From the NCBI RefSeq assembly GCF_008635795.1, contig NZ_VWRQ01000015.1, positions 62,001 through 126,000 on the forward strand: a DNA stretch of 64,000 nt, given 5' to 3'. The first letter of the stretch is position 1, and every line of letters begins with the position of its first letter. The stretch is from Paenibacillus tepidiphilus (GTDB taxonomy: Bacteria > Bacillota > Bacilli > Paenibacillales > Paenibacillaceae). The notes below the pieces were generated by a model. The model was not told the origin of the DNA, made no database searches, and saw nothing but the letters and a program-made list of their open reading frames with translations. Below are positions 17,407 to 26,995 of the stretch, in pieces. Made by a program: the position numbers and the translations under genes.

Positions 17407-17416
17407 CAAACGTTTG
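17407..17416. promoter_or_regulatory. Palindrome before the M6 protease gene
   Basis: CAAACGTTTG is a perfect ten-base palindrome with a central CG, 34 bases before the start codon. It resembles LacI-family or cre-type half sites but has three mismatches to the cre consensus in its flanks. Confidence 0.3.
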
Positions 17417-17449
17417 CACGAAAAGTGAACAGAATGGGAGAGTTGGCGA

Positions 17450-20400
17450 ATGAAAGGTTATCGAATTATTGCTACATCGGCCTTATTATTTGTTGTCATG
17501 CTCTGCGTGGGAAGTATCATGTTTGCGGCGCCAGCCAGAACAGAGCTGCAGGTATTCAAGCAGCCTAGTGGTGAAACGTTTACAGCAAGGCTGCAGGGGG
17601 ATGAGCGATTAAATTGGGCGGTTACGTCCGATGACGAAATCATCGTTCGGGATAAGAAGGGGTATTGGAATTATGCAGATCTGGGTTCCAGCACACTAAA
17701 GCCGAGCTCCGCCAGAGTCAAAATTGATAGTAAGCCCAAAGCAGTTAAGTATAAGAAGGACATGGATCTATGGATCGAAGAGCACTCAGAGGTATTGGAC
17801 ACTGCTGAGGAGGCACTAGGGACGGGTCAGTTAAAGGCAGATGAAGCTTCACCCTCTCTCAGTGATGATGCTGCAGCTTCCGGAGCAGCGGGAGCAGGCG
17901 GACCCGGCCTTTTCTTCGGAATGGATGACAATGCTACGACCGGAACGCAGCCGATCCTTGTCCTGCTAATTGAATTTAGTGATATTAGTCTGCAATACTC
18001 CGAATCGCAGTGGAGCCAGACGTTCTTCGGCACGACCAACCGGAGCGTCAAGGATTACTATCGCGAGGTGTCCCAGGGTCGCCTGAACTTCGTTCCTGCC
18101 ACTGAGAATGCAGGGACGGCTAACGACGGAATCATCAAGGTTCATCTCAATCACGCGTATACCTCGGGGGCGGGAACGGTTGTCGAAGCACTGAGTGCCG
18201 CTGATCCCTACATCAATATGGCAAGCTACGATACCGACGGAGACGGCTATATTCAGAACGATGAGCTTAAGGTCGTTACGATTCTGGCCGGATACGAACA
18301 GTCTTACGGTTCGTCTGCAACCCAGTCTGTATGGGCGCATTTCACTAGTCTGGGGGATACGGGTGCCCCGGTTCTTGACGGCAAGAAGGTATGTGTCGGT
18401 TATAAGGGCGCGGGTTATACACAACAAGGAGAGCGGCATGCCGACCATCAGTCAACCATCGGCGTACTCTCCCACGAATTGGGCCACATGCTGGGTCTGC
18501 CGGATCTCTATGACACAGATGGAAGCTCAAGCGGCATCGGCAATCATAGCCTGATGTCTTATGGCAGTTGGGGGAGCATGGCAGGCGAATATCTGGGAGC
18601 GACTCCGGTTCATCCGGATGCATGGAGCAAGTATATGCTTGGCTTCGCCGACGTGGTTACCGCCCGATCCGATTCGAGCGTATCGTATACGCTGAATTCA
18701 ACAGGAACAGGCTCCTATAATATCGTCAAGATCCCGACACAGGACCCTAACCAATATTTCATGCTGGAGAACCGTCAACACGAAGGCTACGATCGCAGCT
18801 TGAATGTTCATGGCGGTGTTGCGATCTGGCATATCGATCAAAGCATGGGCGGCAACTATGACGATGCTCGGCGTCTCGTGGATTTAGAGGAATTAAGCGT
18901 GGACAATCCGTATTTCTATGCGGGCAACGGGACGAGCTTCACTCCGCTTACTTCTCCAAATAGCGATCGCTACTACAAATATACGGGAATCAACGTGAGC
19001 GTTCCACAAGCCAGTTCCAGCAGTATGACTGTAAGCGTGTATGGAGACTACACAGGTCCGTCTGCTGTGACAGGACTGTGGGCTCCTTACGTTGCACGGA
19101 GCAACGCGGGATTAACCTGGGAGGCATCGCCTAGCGGGGATGCGGAGAGCTACTACGTCTATCAAGACGGCGTGCCGCTCGGGGCGACTACCGGAAGAAC
19201 GCTCAAAGCCTGGTTGTACGATCCCAATATAACGTATACCTATACGGTGAGGGCGGTAGATAAAGCGGGGAATTCGTCGGCTGACAGCAATGTCGTCACG
19301 GTAACCCCGGCCAGCACAGATAAAATTATTGTCTATTATAAAACGAGCTTCAAGACGCCTAATCTTCACTACACGCTCTCGCCAGTCGGCACGACTGAAA
19401 TATGGAAGGACATACCTCTGACACCGTCCGAATTTCCCGGGTATAGCAAAGGCGTGATTGATACGGGACCCGATCGCATCTACGGAAGAGGCGCCTTCAA
19501 CGACGGTAACGGTAATTGGGACAATAATGCAGGTCAAAATTATACGCTCTACTCCGGAGTATCTACTATTAACGCCGGGCAAATTGTCGAAGATTTCCCG
19601 GCACCGCTGTCGGCTCCAGACTTCGAGGCTCCGAGCGTGCCGACGAATGTGGCGGCGACGGCAGGCTCGGCTTCTACAGCAACGGTGACGTGGAATGCGT
19701 CTACGGACAATGTAGCTGTGACGGGCTATGAGGTGTACCGGGACAGTGTGAAGGTTGGAACGGCAACAGGCACAAGCTATTCCGATTCCGGTCTGGTTGC
19801 CGGCACGGCGTATAGCTATTCCGTCAAAGCATTCGACGCAGCCGGCAATGTTTCGGCTGCGAGCATAGCGGCATTGGTGACGACTGCTGACACTAACTCC
19901 GTTACGATTTACTACAAGAATGCTTCGTTCGGCAACCCGTACATTCATTACAAGCTGGACGGCTCCACCACATGGACGACGCCGCCAGGTGTGCAGATGA
20001 CCGCCTCTGCCTATGCGGATTATAGCGTAGTGACGGTTCAACTGGGCACGGCGACCGGATTAACGGCAGCATTTAATAATGGAGGCAGCACTTGGGATAA
20101 CAACGGTACAGCCAACTATCACTTCAATAGCGGAACGTGGAGTCTCGTGAACGGCAATCTGTACGCAGGCGATCCGCAAGCGGATAGCGTGACGTTCAAG
20201 GTGACAGTGCCAGGAACGACGCCAAGCAGCGGGCCTGTCTACCTCTCGGGTTCGTTTAATAACTGGAATGCAGCCGACCCGGCTTACCTGCTGACCAAGG
20301 GAAGCGACGGTACGTATAGCATTACGCTGAGCCTGCCGGCGGGGACGGCGATCACGTACAAGTTCACGCGCGGAGATTGGACCAGCGTGGAGACTGCGCC

Positions 20401-20494
20401 CAGCGGAGCCGACATCGCGAACCGCACAATGACGCCTTCGGGCGGACCGCAGACGGTGCAGCTTACTGTCGCGAAGTGGAAGGATTTGCAATAG
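17450..20494 (+). CDS. Secreted M6 family metalloprotease with FN3 and starch-binding-like modules
   Basis: 1014 residues. Signal peptide at 1-27 (hydrophobic core to FAAPA). Propeptide-like region to about 140. M6 (immune inhibitor A group) catalytic domain with zinc motif HELGHMLGLPD at 342-352 and an acidic calcium-type loop DTDGDGYIQNDE near 265. Then fibronectin III (about 530-625), a CBM25-like module (IIVYYKTSF, about 630-720), a second FN3 (about 725-820), a second CBM25-like module (VTIYYKNASF, about 822-905) and a C-terminal CBM20/48-like module (YLSGSFNNWNAAD, about 910-1014). Starch-binding modules are normally found on amylases, so their presence on a protease is odd. Protease family is firm; module classes are by pattern. 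Confidence 0.85.
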   Translation: MKGYRIIATSALLFVVMLCVGSIMFAAPARTELQVFKQPSGETFTARLQGDERLNWAVTSDDEIIVRDKKGYWNYADLGSSTLKPSSARVKIDSKPKAVKYKKDMDLWIEEHSEVLDTAEEALGTGQLKADEASPSLSDDAAASGAAGAGGPGLFFGMDDNATTGTQPILVLLIEFSDISLQYSESQWSQTFFGTTNRSVKDYYREVSQGRLNFVPATENAGTANDGIIKVHLNHAYTSGAGTVVEALSAADPYINMASYDTDGDGYIQNDELKVVTILAGYEQSYGSSATQSVWAHFTSLGDTGAPVLDGKKVCVGYKGAGYTQQGERHADHQSTIGVLSHELGHMLGLPDLYDTDGSSSGIGNHSLMSYGSWGSMAGEYLGATPVHPDAWSKYMLGFADVVTARSDSSVSYTLNSTGTGSYNIVKIPTQDPNQYFMLENRQHEGYDRSLNVHGGVAIWHIDQSMGGNYDDARRLVDLEELSVDNPYFYAGNGTSFTPLTSPNSDRYYKYTGINVSVPQASSSSMTVSVYGDYTGPSAVTGLWAPYVARSNAGLTWEASPSGDAESYYVYQDGVPLGATTGRTLKAWLYDPNITYTYTVRAVDKAGNSSADSNVVTVTPASTDKIIVYYKTSFKTPNLHYTLSPVGTTEIWKDIPLTPSEFPGYSKGVIDTGPDRIYGRGAFNDGNGNWDNNAGQNYTLYSGVSTINAGQIVEDFPAPLSAPDFEAPSVPTNVAATAGSASTATVTWNASTDNVAVTGYEVYRDSVKVGTATGTSYSDSGLVAGTAYSYSVKAFDAAGNVSAASIAALVTTADTNSVTIYYKNASFGNPYIHYKLDGSTTWTTPPGVQMTASAYADYSVVTVQLGTATGLTAAFNNGGSTWDNNGTANYHFNSGTWSLVNGNLYAGDPQADSVTFKVTVPGTTPSSGPVYLSGSFNNWNAADPAYLLTKGSDGTYSITLSLPAGTAITYKFTRGDWTSVETAPSGADIANRTMTPSGGPQTVQLTVAKWKDLQ

Positions 20495-20532
20495 AGAGAT
20501 TCAAAAAGACATAAAGAGACAGTAACAAACAG

Positions 20533-20572
20533 AAACAAGATCCTGCGGTTTTGCAGGGTCTTGTTTCTTGTT
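20533..20572 (+). terminator. Terminator after the M6 protease gene
   Basis: AAACAAGA-T-CCTGC pairs with GCAGG-G-TCTTGTTT around GGTTTT, followed by CTTGTTTTG. Confidence 0.7.
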
Positions 20573-20757
20573 TTGTGGCGCACGCAAGGCATGGCAATTT
20601 CAAACTTCTGGATGAAACGGCGCGAATAAATACCATATATATTACACATTAAGATATATATAACAACATAAATTCAGGAAATATATTATAAATTAGGCAT
20701 AAAAATTGGCCGTTTTTTTGTTTTTAACGCATAATCTATTAAATTTTAATATAATTA

Positions 20758-20797
20758 TTGACTATGAAAAAATAAATATGTTATGTTTTCTAACATA
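20758..20797 (+). promoter_or_regulatory. Promoter of the SLH-amidase gene with overlapping inverted repeat
   Basis: TTGACT (20758-20763) and TTATGT (20781-20786) are 17 bases apart. TATGTTA (20777-20783) and TAACATA (20791-20797) form a perfect inverted repeat over the -10 and start site, a plausible operator. The rest of the 338-base gap is very AT-rich and holds only the upstream terminator. Confidence 0.5.
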
Positions 20798-20832
20798 AAA
20801 AATATACATAGGATAAGGAGAGATACACCGTT

Positions 20833-23800
20833 ATGAGTAAAATGAAACGTTTGCGTAAAACGATAAGAAATCAATCCGGTTCCAATGGCCCTGCAAATTC
20901 ACCAGCCTCCAATAACCGGGGTAAAAAGCAGCTTATCGCTGCTTCGATTACGTTATCTGTTATTGCTTCAGGAGTCATTCCGTTTCAAACAGCGGATGCC
21001 CTAACCCGGGTGACATCAGAAAGCGGCACCGTATGGGAGATTCACGATGCCTTTGCCCCTAGCCTGGATACAGGAAGCTTACGTACAGTCGGTACTACAC
21101 AAGTACAAGGGTTCGGCAATATCTTTGTTAAGGTGTCCTCCCCTTCAGCTCCACGGATGAATGGGCAAATGATGCGCGGATTCAACTTGAAATACGATGG
21201 AGTGAATACCTTTACTTCGGCTCAGTCTGTAAATCTGGGAAATGTCACAGTAACACGTGAGGTATATGTAGACACGATTCATAATCGAACGAGATTCTTT
21301 GATACATTCACTAATGTAAACAATGAAGCTGTAACAGTTAACGTGTCTTTCGGCGGCTCTTTAGGATATGGCACAACAACAAATGCTTCAGTAGTAAAGG
21401 CGACCTACTCTGGAGATCAAATGGTAACTACAGACGATTCATGGATTGTTGTAGACAGCAGTGCCAAAAACAACAAGCCGCTCGGTATTGCAGTCGGTTC
21501 TCCGAAACCCTTTAATAATGGATTAACCGGCCTGGGAAATCAGCAAAAGGACCCGTTCACTACACCGCTCGCTGAGTCCGGAAATGAAGCGAATTTCTAT
21601 GGGTTCATTAATACTATGAACATCCGGCCAGGTGAGTCGAAGTCTCTGGTCCATTACGTACAGGTTGGAGAGCCTGGTGAAGAAGGGCTGAAGAATATCG
21701 CTGCTATGCTGGATGGACTTCAGAGTCAGCTGGATGTCAGTGGATTGACCAACGCACAAATCCGTTCAATCAGCAACTGGGATATCTCTGCTATAGAGGG
21801 GCTTGATACTGGAGATCAGCTGGTTATTCCGGAGGCTCCCGCAGCCAAAGAATTTGTGACTTCATCCGCATATGATGTTACGAACAAGTCAATCGCCGAA
21901 ATGCAGCGGGATCTGAGGAACGGGACGACTACCTCTGTAGAAATTACTCAAGCCTATCTGGATCGGATCAAGGCATACGATGAGGGTCAGCTAGGGTTCC
22001 ATGCCTTCCTTCATGTATCTGAAACTGCGCTGGACCAGGCCAGAGCAGCAGATAATGCACGTATGAATGGTGCAACAGGTGATCTGCTGGGTATTCCGAT
22101 TGCAATTAAAGATATTTATGATACCAAAGATATGCCGACAACAGGCGGTTCCAAGGCCCTTGAGGGCTGGCAGCCTGATTCTGATGCCTTCCAGGTTGCT
22201 AAGCTTAGAGAAGCCGGGGCTGTAATCATTGGTAAGGTGAATACATCCGAGTTCGCGAACAGCGGAAGCTTTAGCGAGAGCGGCTGGCAGCAAACCTGGA
22301 ACGCGCTGTACCCGTCCAAAACCTCTTTTGGCTCAAGCGGCGGATCAGCAGTATCTGTTGCAGCGGATTTTGCAGCAGCAGCAATGGGATCGCAAACAGG
22401 GGTATCGCTATATGCGCCATCTACAGGCGCCAGCTTAACCAACTTCCGCGGGACAGACGGTATGGCAAGTACTACGGGTGTAATTCCACTCACCTGGGGA
22501 CAGGATTATGCAGGCCCGATTGCCAAAACAGTCACTGACCTGGCTATTCTATTAAACGCTACAACGGGTACGGATCCGCAGGATATCTTTACAGTGACTG
22601 CAGATGCCGATCACAAGCGTCCGGCTGACTGGAAGGAATCTCTGGATTCCAACGCCTTGCAGGGTAAGAAAATTGGTTATATTCCGGCATCCTTTGTATC
22701 TGCGTTTGCTGACGATGATACCGGACAGGCAGTAATGGACAAGTTCTCCGAGCTTGAAGCAGCCGGTGCGGTAATGGTTGAAATGTCTGCCGTACCTGCA
22801 GCGCCGAGTCGTCCATCAGGTATTAATGGATCTACTGAAGGCTGGGCCCGTTATATTGAACTTCATAAGGAGTTCCCTTACATTGATGGAGCAAGTGTAC
22901 TGGCTTCAGACAAGGTGCTTATCTATAATAAAAGAGAATATAGTACTCCAACCCGTATGACTGAACAGGCGGTACAAGATTACATTAAGTATAGAACGGA
23001 CTATAAGGAAGTTATTAAGAACTGGATGGACGAGAATGGCGTTGATGCCGTTGTGTACGCAGGTTTTATTAGTGACGTGTATAACAATGACGCAGCAGCA
23101 TCTCAGTTAAGCTCTGACCGTGGCACGGGCGTATTAACCTCCAATGTGGGACTTCCGACGGTAGTTGTACCCGTAGGGACGAACGATAGCGGCTATTCTA
23201 TCTCTATGCAGCTTGTTGGAAGAGCGTGGGATGATGCTGAAATTCTGGGTATGGGCTATGCTCTGGAGCAGCAAACGCAAGCCAGATTACTTACAGCCTA
23301 TGCTCCAGCCCTTCGATACGTATCAAATTCAGACAACTCTGGACCGGTAACTCCTCCGGCTCAAGGCAATCCAAGCCCGGCTGTTCCAAGCCCTGATAAT
23401 GGTGCAGTAACTCCTGCTCCGGAACCGGCAGCACCTCAAGATACAGTTAGCTTTGCAGATACCATTAACCATTGGGCCAAGGCAAGCATTGACGCTCTGA
23501 TTGCCAAGGGATTACTGACAGGTTATACAGATGGAACCTTCCGTCCGGATTCAGGTTTGACCCGCGCTGAAGCCATTAAGGTCATCACAACCTACCTGGG
23601 ACTTGAAGGACGGGTTAGCAGCTTTACAGATGTAGCTGCAACTCACTGGGCTAATGCGTATATCGGTGCAGCTGCCGGGTCAGGCTTGATGAACGGATAC
23701 GGTGATGGAACCTTCCGTCCGGATGAGAAGATCAGCCGTGGGGAATTGGCAGCTCTAATTGCAAGAGCGTTCAAGTTAACAGGTACCGGAAATACGTCAT

Positions 23801-23964
23801 TCCAAGATGTTAGTGGAAATGCATGGTCTTATCAATACATTGATGCACTCGCATCCAATAAGATTATTACAGGTTATGCAGATCAAACATTTAAGCCGGC
23901 TGCAAGCACTACCCGGGCTGAATTTGCTACAATGATGGCTAGATTATTAGAGACTGTGAAGTAA
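20833..23964 (+). CDS. S-layer-anchored amidase-signature protein
   Basis: 1043 residues. Long signal region with hydrophobic core at about 37-55. Residues 60-340 form an unrecognised beta-rich domain. Residues 345-835 are an amidase-signature domain: catalytic Lys K426 (AIKDIYD), cis-Ser region GSSGGSA (500-506) and nucleophile Ser S525. The usual GxDTxGS around the nucleophile reads GSQTGVS, so Asp is Gln and Gly is Val. A Pro-rich linker precedes three SLH domains (877-1043; GYTDGTFRPD, GYGDGTFRPD, GYADQTFKPA) that bind the pyruvylated cell-wall polymer. Probably hydrolyses an extracellular amide; substrate unknown. Confidence 0.88.
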   Translation: MSKMKRLRKTIRNQSGSNGPANSPASNNRGKKQLIAASITLSVIASGVIPFQTADALTRVTSESGTVWEIHDAFAPSLDTGSLRTVGTTQVQGFGNIFVKVSSPSAPRMNGQMMRGFNLKYDGVNTFTSAQSVNLGNVTVTREVYVDTIHNRTRFFDTFTNVNNEAVTVNVSFGGSLGYGTTTNASVVKATYSGDQMVTTDDSWIVVDSSAKNNKPLGIAVGSPKPFNNGLTGLGNQQKDPFTTPLAESGNEANFYGFINTMNIRPGESKSLVHYVQVGEPGEEGLKNIAAMLDGLQSQLDVSGLTNAQIRSISNWDISAIEGLDTGDQLVIPEAPAAKEFVTSSAYDVTNKSIAEMQRDLRNGTTTSVEITQAYLDRIKAYDEGQLGFHAFLHVSETALDQARAADNARMNGATGDLLGIPIAIKDIYDTKDMPTTGGSKALEGWQPDSDAFQVAKLREAGAVIIGKVNTSEFANSGSFSESGWQQTWNALYPSKTSFGSSGGSAVSVAADFAAAAMGSQTGVSLYAPSTGASLTNFRGTDGMASTTGVIPLTWGQDYAGPIAKTVTDLAILLNATTGTDPQDIFTVTADADHKRPADWKESLDSNALQGKKIGYIPASFVSAFADDDTGQAVMDKFSELEAAGAVMVEMSAVPAAPSRPSGINGSTEGWARYIELHKEFPYIDGASVLASDKVLIYNKREYSTPTRMTEQAVQDYIKYRTDYKEVIKNWMDENGVDAVVYAGFISDVYNNDAAASQLSSDRGTGVLTSNVGLPTVVVPVGTNDSGYSISMQLVGRAWDDAEILGMGYALEQQTQARLLTAYAPALRYVSNSDNSGPVTPPAQGNPSPAVPSPDNGAVTPAPEPAAPQDTVSFADTINHWAKASIDALIAKGLLTGYTDGTFRPDSGLTRAEAIKVITTYLGLEGRVSSFTDVAATHWANAYIGAAAGSGLMNGYGDGTFRPDEKISRGELAALIARAFKLTGTGNTSFQDVSGNAWSYQYIDALASNKIITGYADQTFKPAASTTRAEFATMMARLLETVK

Positions 23965-24020
23965 AAGGATTTATCATTTGATGTAATAGGGATGCTGAAG
24001 AAGGTATATTAGGCGGGGAA

Positions 24021-24051
24021 GGAGCTGGCGGGACAGCTCCTTTCTTTTTTT
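24021..24051 (+). terminator. Rho-independent terminator (twin B)
   Basis: GGAGCTG-GCGGGA-CAGCTCC hairpin followed by TTTCTTTTTTT. Matches the terminator at 17191 apart from two bases. Confidence 0.85.
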
Positions 24052-24055
24052 CTAA

Positions 24056-25072
24056 TCAATGGGTCATATCAAGGACGATCCGGCCATTGATTTTGCCTTC
24101 TATCATAAGATCGTAGATCTCATTAATATCTTCTAATTTACGTGTTTCAATAATCGTTTTGATTTTTCCTTCCGCAGCGAATTGTAATGTTTCCTGCAGA
24201 TCCTTGCGGGTGCCGACAATCGAACCGACTACCTTTGTACCATTTAATACCGTATCAAAGATCGGAACATCCATGGATTCAGGGGGCAGACCAACCATGA
24301 CGCAGGTACCGCCCCGACGAATGGCACGATAGGCCTGGTCGAATGCCTTTTTGGCAACCGCAGTACAAACAACACCATGAACTCCACCGAGTTCCTTTTG
24401 AATCCAGTCTGCCGCATCTTCTTTTGATGAGTTTACGGTTTTGTCTGCGCCAAGTTGTTTGGCAAGCTCCATTTTTTCATCCGACATGTCGATGGCCACT
24501 ACGTTCATTCCCATCACTTTTGCATATTGAACGCCAAGATGGCCCAATCCTCCGATACCGAAAATGGCTACCCACTCACCTGGCTTTACACCCGATACTT
24601 TCAAAGCTTTATAGGTTGTAACTCCAGCGCAAAATAAGGGTGCAGCTTCGATGAAGCTTAGATTATCAGGAACTTTCACCACATAATCCGCAGCCGCCAC
24701 ACAATATTCTGCATATCCGCCATCGACGGAATATCCGGAATTTTGCTGATCCAGACAAAGGGTCTCTCTTCCTGTCAGGCAATATTCGCAATGACCGCAG
24801 GCAGAATACAGCCACGGAATACCTACTCGGTCACCTACCTTCAAGTGTGTTACTCCCTCACCCAGCTCTTCAATAATTCCGACCCCTTCATGTCCGGGGA
24901 TAAGAGGGAGCTTCGGTTTGACAGGCCAATCGCCATGAGCAGCGTGCAAATCAGTATGGCACACCCCGCACGCCTGAATGTGGACCAGAATTTCTTTGGG
25001 TCCTGGTTTGGGTCTGGGTACGTCCTGTAGTTCTAACTTTTCTTTAAATTTTTTGACTACCGCTGCTTTCAT
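24056..25072 (-). CDS. adhP: Zinc-dependent alcohol dehydrogenase, AdhP/AdhA type
   Basis: 338 residues, NAD-dependent ethanol/short-chain alcohol dehydrogenase of the medium-chain family. Catalytic zinc ligands CGVCHTDLH (C37 and neighbours) and GHEGVG; structural zinc in CGHCEYCLTGRETLC; cofactor loop GIGGLGHLG. AAAGGAG lies seven bases before ATG 25072; an ATG two codons earlier is too close to it. Single gene, converging on the SLH-amidase terminator. Confidence 0.92.
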   Translation of the reverse strand: MKAAVVKKFKEKLELQDVPRPKPGPKEILVHIQACGVCHTDLHAAHGDWPVKPKLPLIPGHEGVGIIEELGEGVTHLKVGDRVGIPWLYSACGHCEYCLTGRETLCLDQQNSGYSVDGGYAEYCVAAADYVVKVPDNLSFIEAAPLFCAGVTTYKALKVSGVKPGEWVAIFGIGGLGHLGVQYAKVMGMNVVAIDMSDEKMELAKQLGADKTVNSSKEDAADWIQKELGGVHGVVCTAVAKKAFDQAYRAIRRGGTCVMVGLPPESMDVPIFDTVLNGTKVVGSIVGTRKDLQETLQFAAEGKIKTIIETRKLEDINEIYDLMIEGKINGRIVLDMTH

Positions 25073-25255
25073 TAGCATACTCCTTTAGATTTTGTTTTTC
25101 AGAAAGTATTATGTTCCCAAAGCGTCATTTAAATTCTTGTGGAGGAATAAAGGTGCTGGATTTACTCTGGGGACGATCGCGGTGCTTTCTTCAGGTTCAC
25201 TTTTTGAGGTAAGATTGGAGTAGACAAGAAACATACATGCGAGAGGAAGAACAGG

Positions 25256-26017
25256 ATGCATACGAAAGAGACCCTCATAGCGCAGTTACAGCAGCTAGGC
25301 ATTAACCGTGAAGGGACGTTGCTGGTCCATTCTTCGATGAAGAGTTTGGGGCAGGTTGAGGGCGGAGCGGATACGGTTCTGGATGCGTTGTCGGAATATA
25401 TGAAGGATGGATTGCTGGTGTTACCCACTCATACGTGGTCTTATATCAATGCGGAGAATCCGAGATTCTACGTCGATCGTTCACCGGTGTGCGTGGGGAT
25501 TCTGCCCGAGCTGTTCCGGAAGCGGCCGGAGGTCGTCCGCTCCTGGCATCCGACCCACTCGGTAGCTGCGCTCGGCCGGGATGCGGCAGAGTTCACGTCC
25601 GGCGACCACCGGTTCGATACACCCTGCGCCAGAGGCTCTGCCTGGGGAAAGCTGCTGGGCCGGCAGGCAACGATTCTACTGGTCGGCGTCGATTTAAGAC
25701 GCAACACCTTCATTCATGGAGTCGAGGAGTGGGTGGACATACCTGGCAGATTAACGGATGGCCATGAAATGCTGTACACGGTTCTGCCGGATGGAACGGA
25801 GATCCCCGTACCTTCGCGCAGGCATTGCGGGCTGTCCTGGTCGGAGCATTTCTGGAAATTGGACGAGGTGCTTGAAGAGAAGGGGGCAATGGTTAAGGGG
25901 AGGCTCGGAGACGCCGAAGTAAGGGTATGCGATGCAGCATTGGTGGCGAAAGTGGTAACAGAGATGCTCAAGGATAACCCGGATTTATTGTCGGATAACC
26001 TCCCGCTAGACCATTAG
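25256..26017 (+). CDS. Aminoglycoside N(3)-acetyltransferase family protein
   Basis: 253 residues of the antibiotic NAT (AAC(3)) family, which acetylates the 3-amino group of aminoglycosides using acetyl-CoA. Family motifs: LLVHSSMKSLG near residue 22, LVLPTHTWS near 54 and SWHPTHSVAALG near 95, which contains the usual His. Chromosomal members of this family in environmental bacilli often have unknown true substrates, so resistance is possible but not shown. Monocistronic, with GAGAGGAAG upstream of the ATG. Confidence 0.88.
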   Translation: MHTKETLIAQLQQLGINREGTLLVHSSMKSLGQVEGGADTVLDALSEYMKDGLLVLPTHTWSYINAENPRFYVDRSPVCVGILPELFRKRPEVVRSWHPTHSVAALGRDAAEFTSGDHRFDTPCARGSAWGKLLGRQATILLVGVDLRRNTFIHGVEEWVDIPGRLTDGHEMLYTVLPDGTEIPVPSRRHCGLSWSEHFWKLDEVLEEKGAMVKGRLGDAEVRVCDAALVAKVVTEMLKDNPDLLSDNLPLDH

Positions 26018-26100
26018 GAAGGATAAGCAGGTTGATTGACCTGACAGGAAGACGAAGACCGGCATCTATGGTACGATAGAAGTCTATACGTTAAGAGGAC

Positions 26101-26463
26101 GTGATAAAGCTGATAACGATTACAATTCCAACACCGGAAGTAACCATCTATAAGCAAGAGGCTCCCCAATTGAGCCACATTTATGGATTTACGGATTTCC
26201 ACCTGATCACCAGGGAACAAGGCGGCATCTTCATGTTCTACAACAGCAAGGATGAGCTGCTCTTTGTCGGCAAGGCCCGGAAGCTGCGCCAGCGGATTAA
26301 GAAGCATTTCGAGGATACCGTCTCGCCTATCAAGAACCACAGGGACGAAGTAGTGAAGATCGAGGTGTATCTCGTAGAGGACCCCGTTGAGCGGGAAATC
26401 TATGAGACCTATATAGCGAACAAGTTCCACGCGAAATACAATCCGGATAAACTAACTCCATAA
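26101..26463 (+). CDS. GIY-YIG nuclease family protein
   Basis: 120 residues, single-domain. GGIFMFYNS supplies the GIY strand and LLFVGKARKLRQRIKKHF the YIG strand plus catalytic Arg; EREIYETYIANKFHAKYN carries the acidic residue and Asn of the motif. The start is GTG 26101 with AAGAGGA upstream. Stand-alone proteins of this type may cut structured DNA; role unknown. Confidence 0.8.
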   Translation: MIKLITITIPTPEVTIYKQEAPQLSHIYGFTDFHLITREQGGIFMFYNSKDELLFVGKARKLRQRIKKHFEDTVSPIKNHRDEVVKIEVYLVEDPVEREIYETYIANKFHAKYNPDKLTP

Positions 26464-26479
26464 AAGCTTATCGCAGAAG

Positions 26480-26516
26480 CAATGTGCTGATCCCCAGGGA
26501 CCGGCACATTGTTTTT
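26480..26516 (+). terminator. Terminator after the GIY-YIG gene
   Basis: CAATGTGC (26480-26487) pairs with GCACATTG (26504-26511), followed by TTTTT. Confidence 0.8.
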
Positions 26517-26559
26517 GGTATGAAACGACTATTCAGCAAGCCTCAATGGTTAACGCTAC

Positions 26560-26940
26560 TCAAATGTGTGCGATTGCACGAATCTCAACCCATTGCTCCG
26601 GAAAGGCGAGTTCAGCCACACCAATCATACTGCCGGCGGGGCGGTGGTGTTCAATATATTTTTTGAACAACTCTATAGCGATCTCTCCATGCTCCTTAGC
26701 GTGGGTCAGATAAAGTTCTACATAGGCAAGATTTAATTTGGTTGCGCCAAATTCGTTCAGTACAGAATCAAGATTAGTCAATGTCTGCAGCACTTGTGTT
26801 TTAATATCGTCCGCGCCAACGAATTCCCCCTTAGTATTATGGGAGAACTGACCCGAGATATAAAGGGTGTTGTCAACACAGTAGCCCTGAGAAATCCCGT
26901 GATCCCAAAGATTGTGATTGTACGTTTTTATTGTAGTCAT
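26560..26940 (-). CDS. RidA/YjgF family protein
   Basis: 126 residues of the Rid (YjgF/YER057c/UK114) family; archetypal members hydrolyse reactive enamine/imine intermediates. YISGQFSHNTKGEFVG and the C-terminal EQWVEIRAIA (with the Arg that binds the substrate carboxylate) are visible. Divergent from the HxlR regulator, with an inverted repeat between them, so HxlR probably controls it. Confidence 0.88.
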   Translation of the reverse strand: MTTIKTYNHNLWDHGISQGYCVDNTLYISGQFSHNTKGEFVGADDIKTQVLQTLTNLDSVLNEFGATKLNLAYVELYLTHAKEHGEIAIELFKKYIEHHRPAGSMIGVAELAFPEQWVEIRAIAHI

Positions 26941-26995
26941 TTCGTTATCTCCTTTACTTCAAAGTAAGGCTAGTATAAACTGGGCAATAATAAAG

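Noticed and set aside
17405..17418. Catabolite-responsive (cre) site before the M6 protease gene
   Set aside because: The core palindrome is perfect, but three mismatches to the cre consensus in the flanks make the assignment unsafe.
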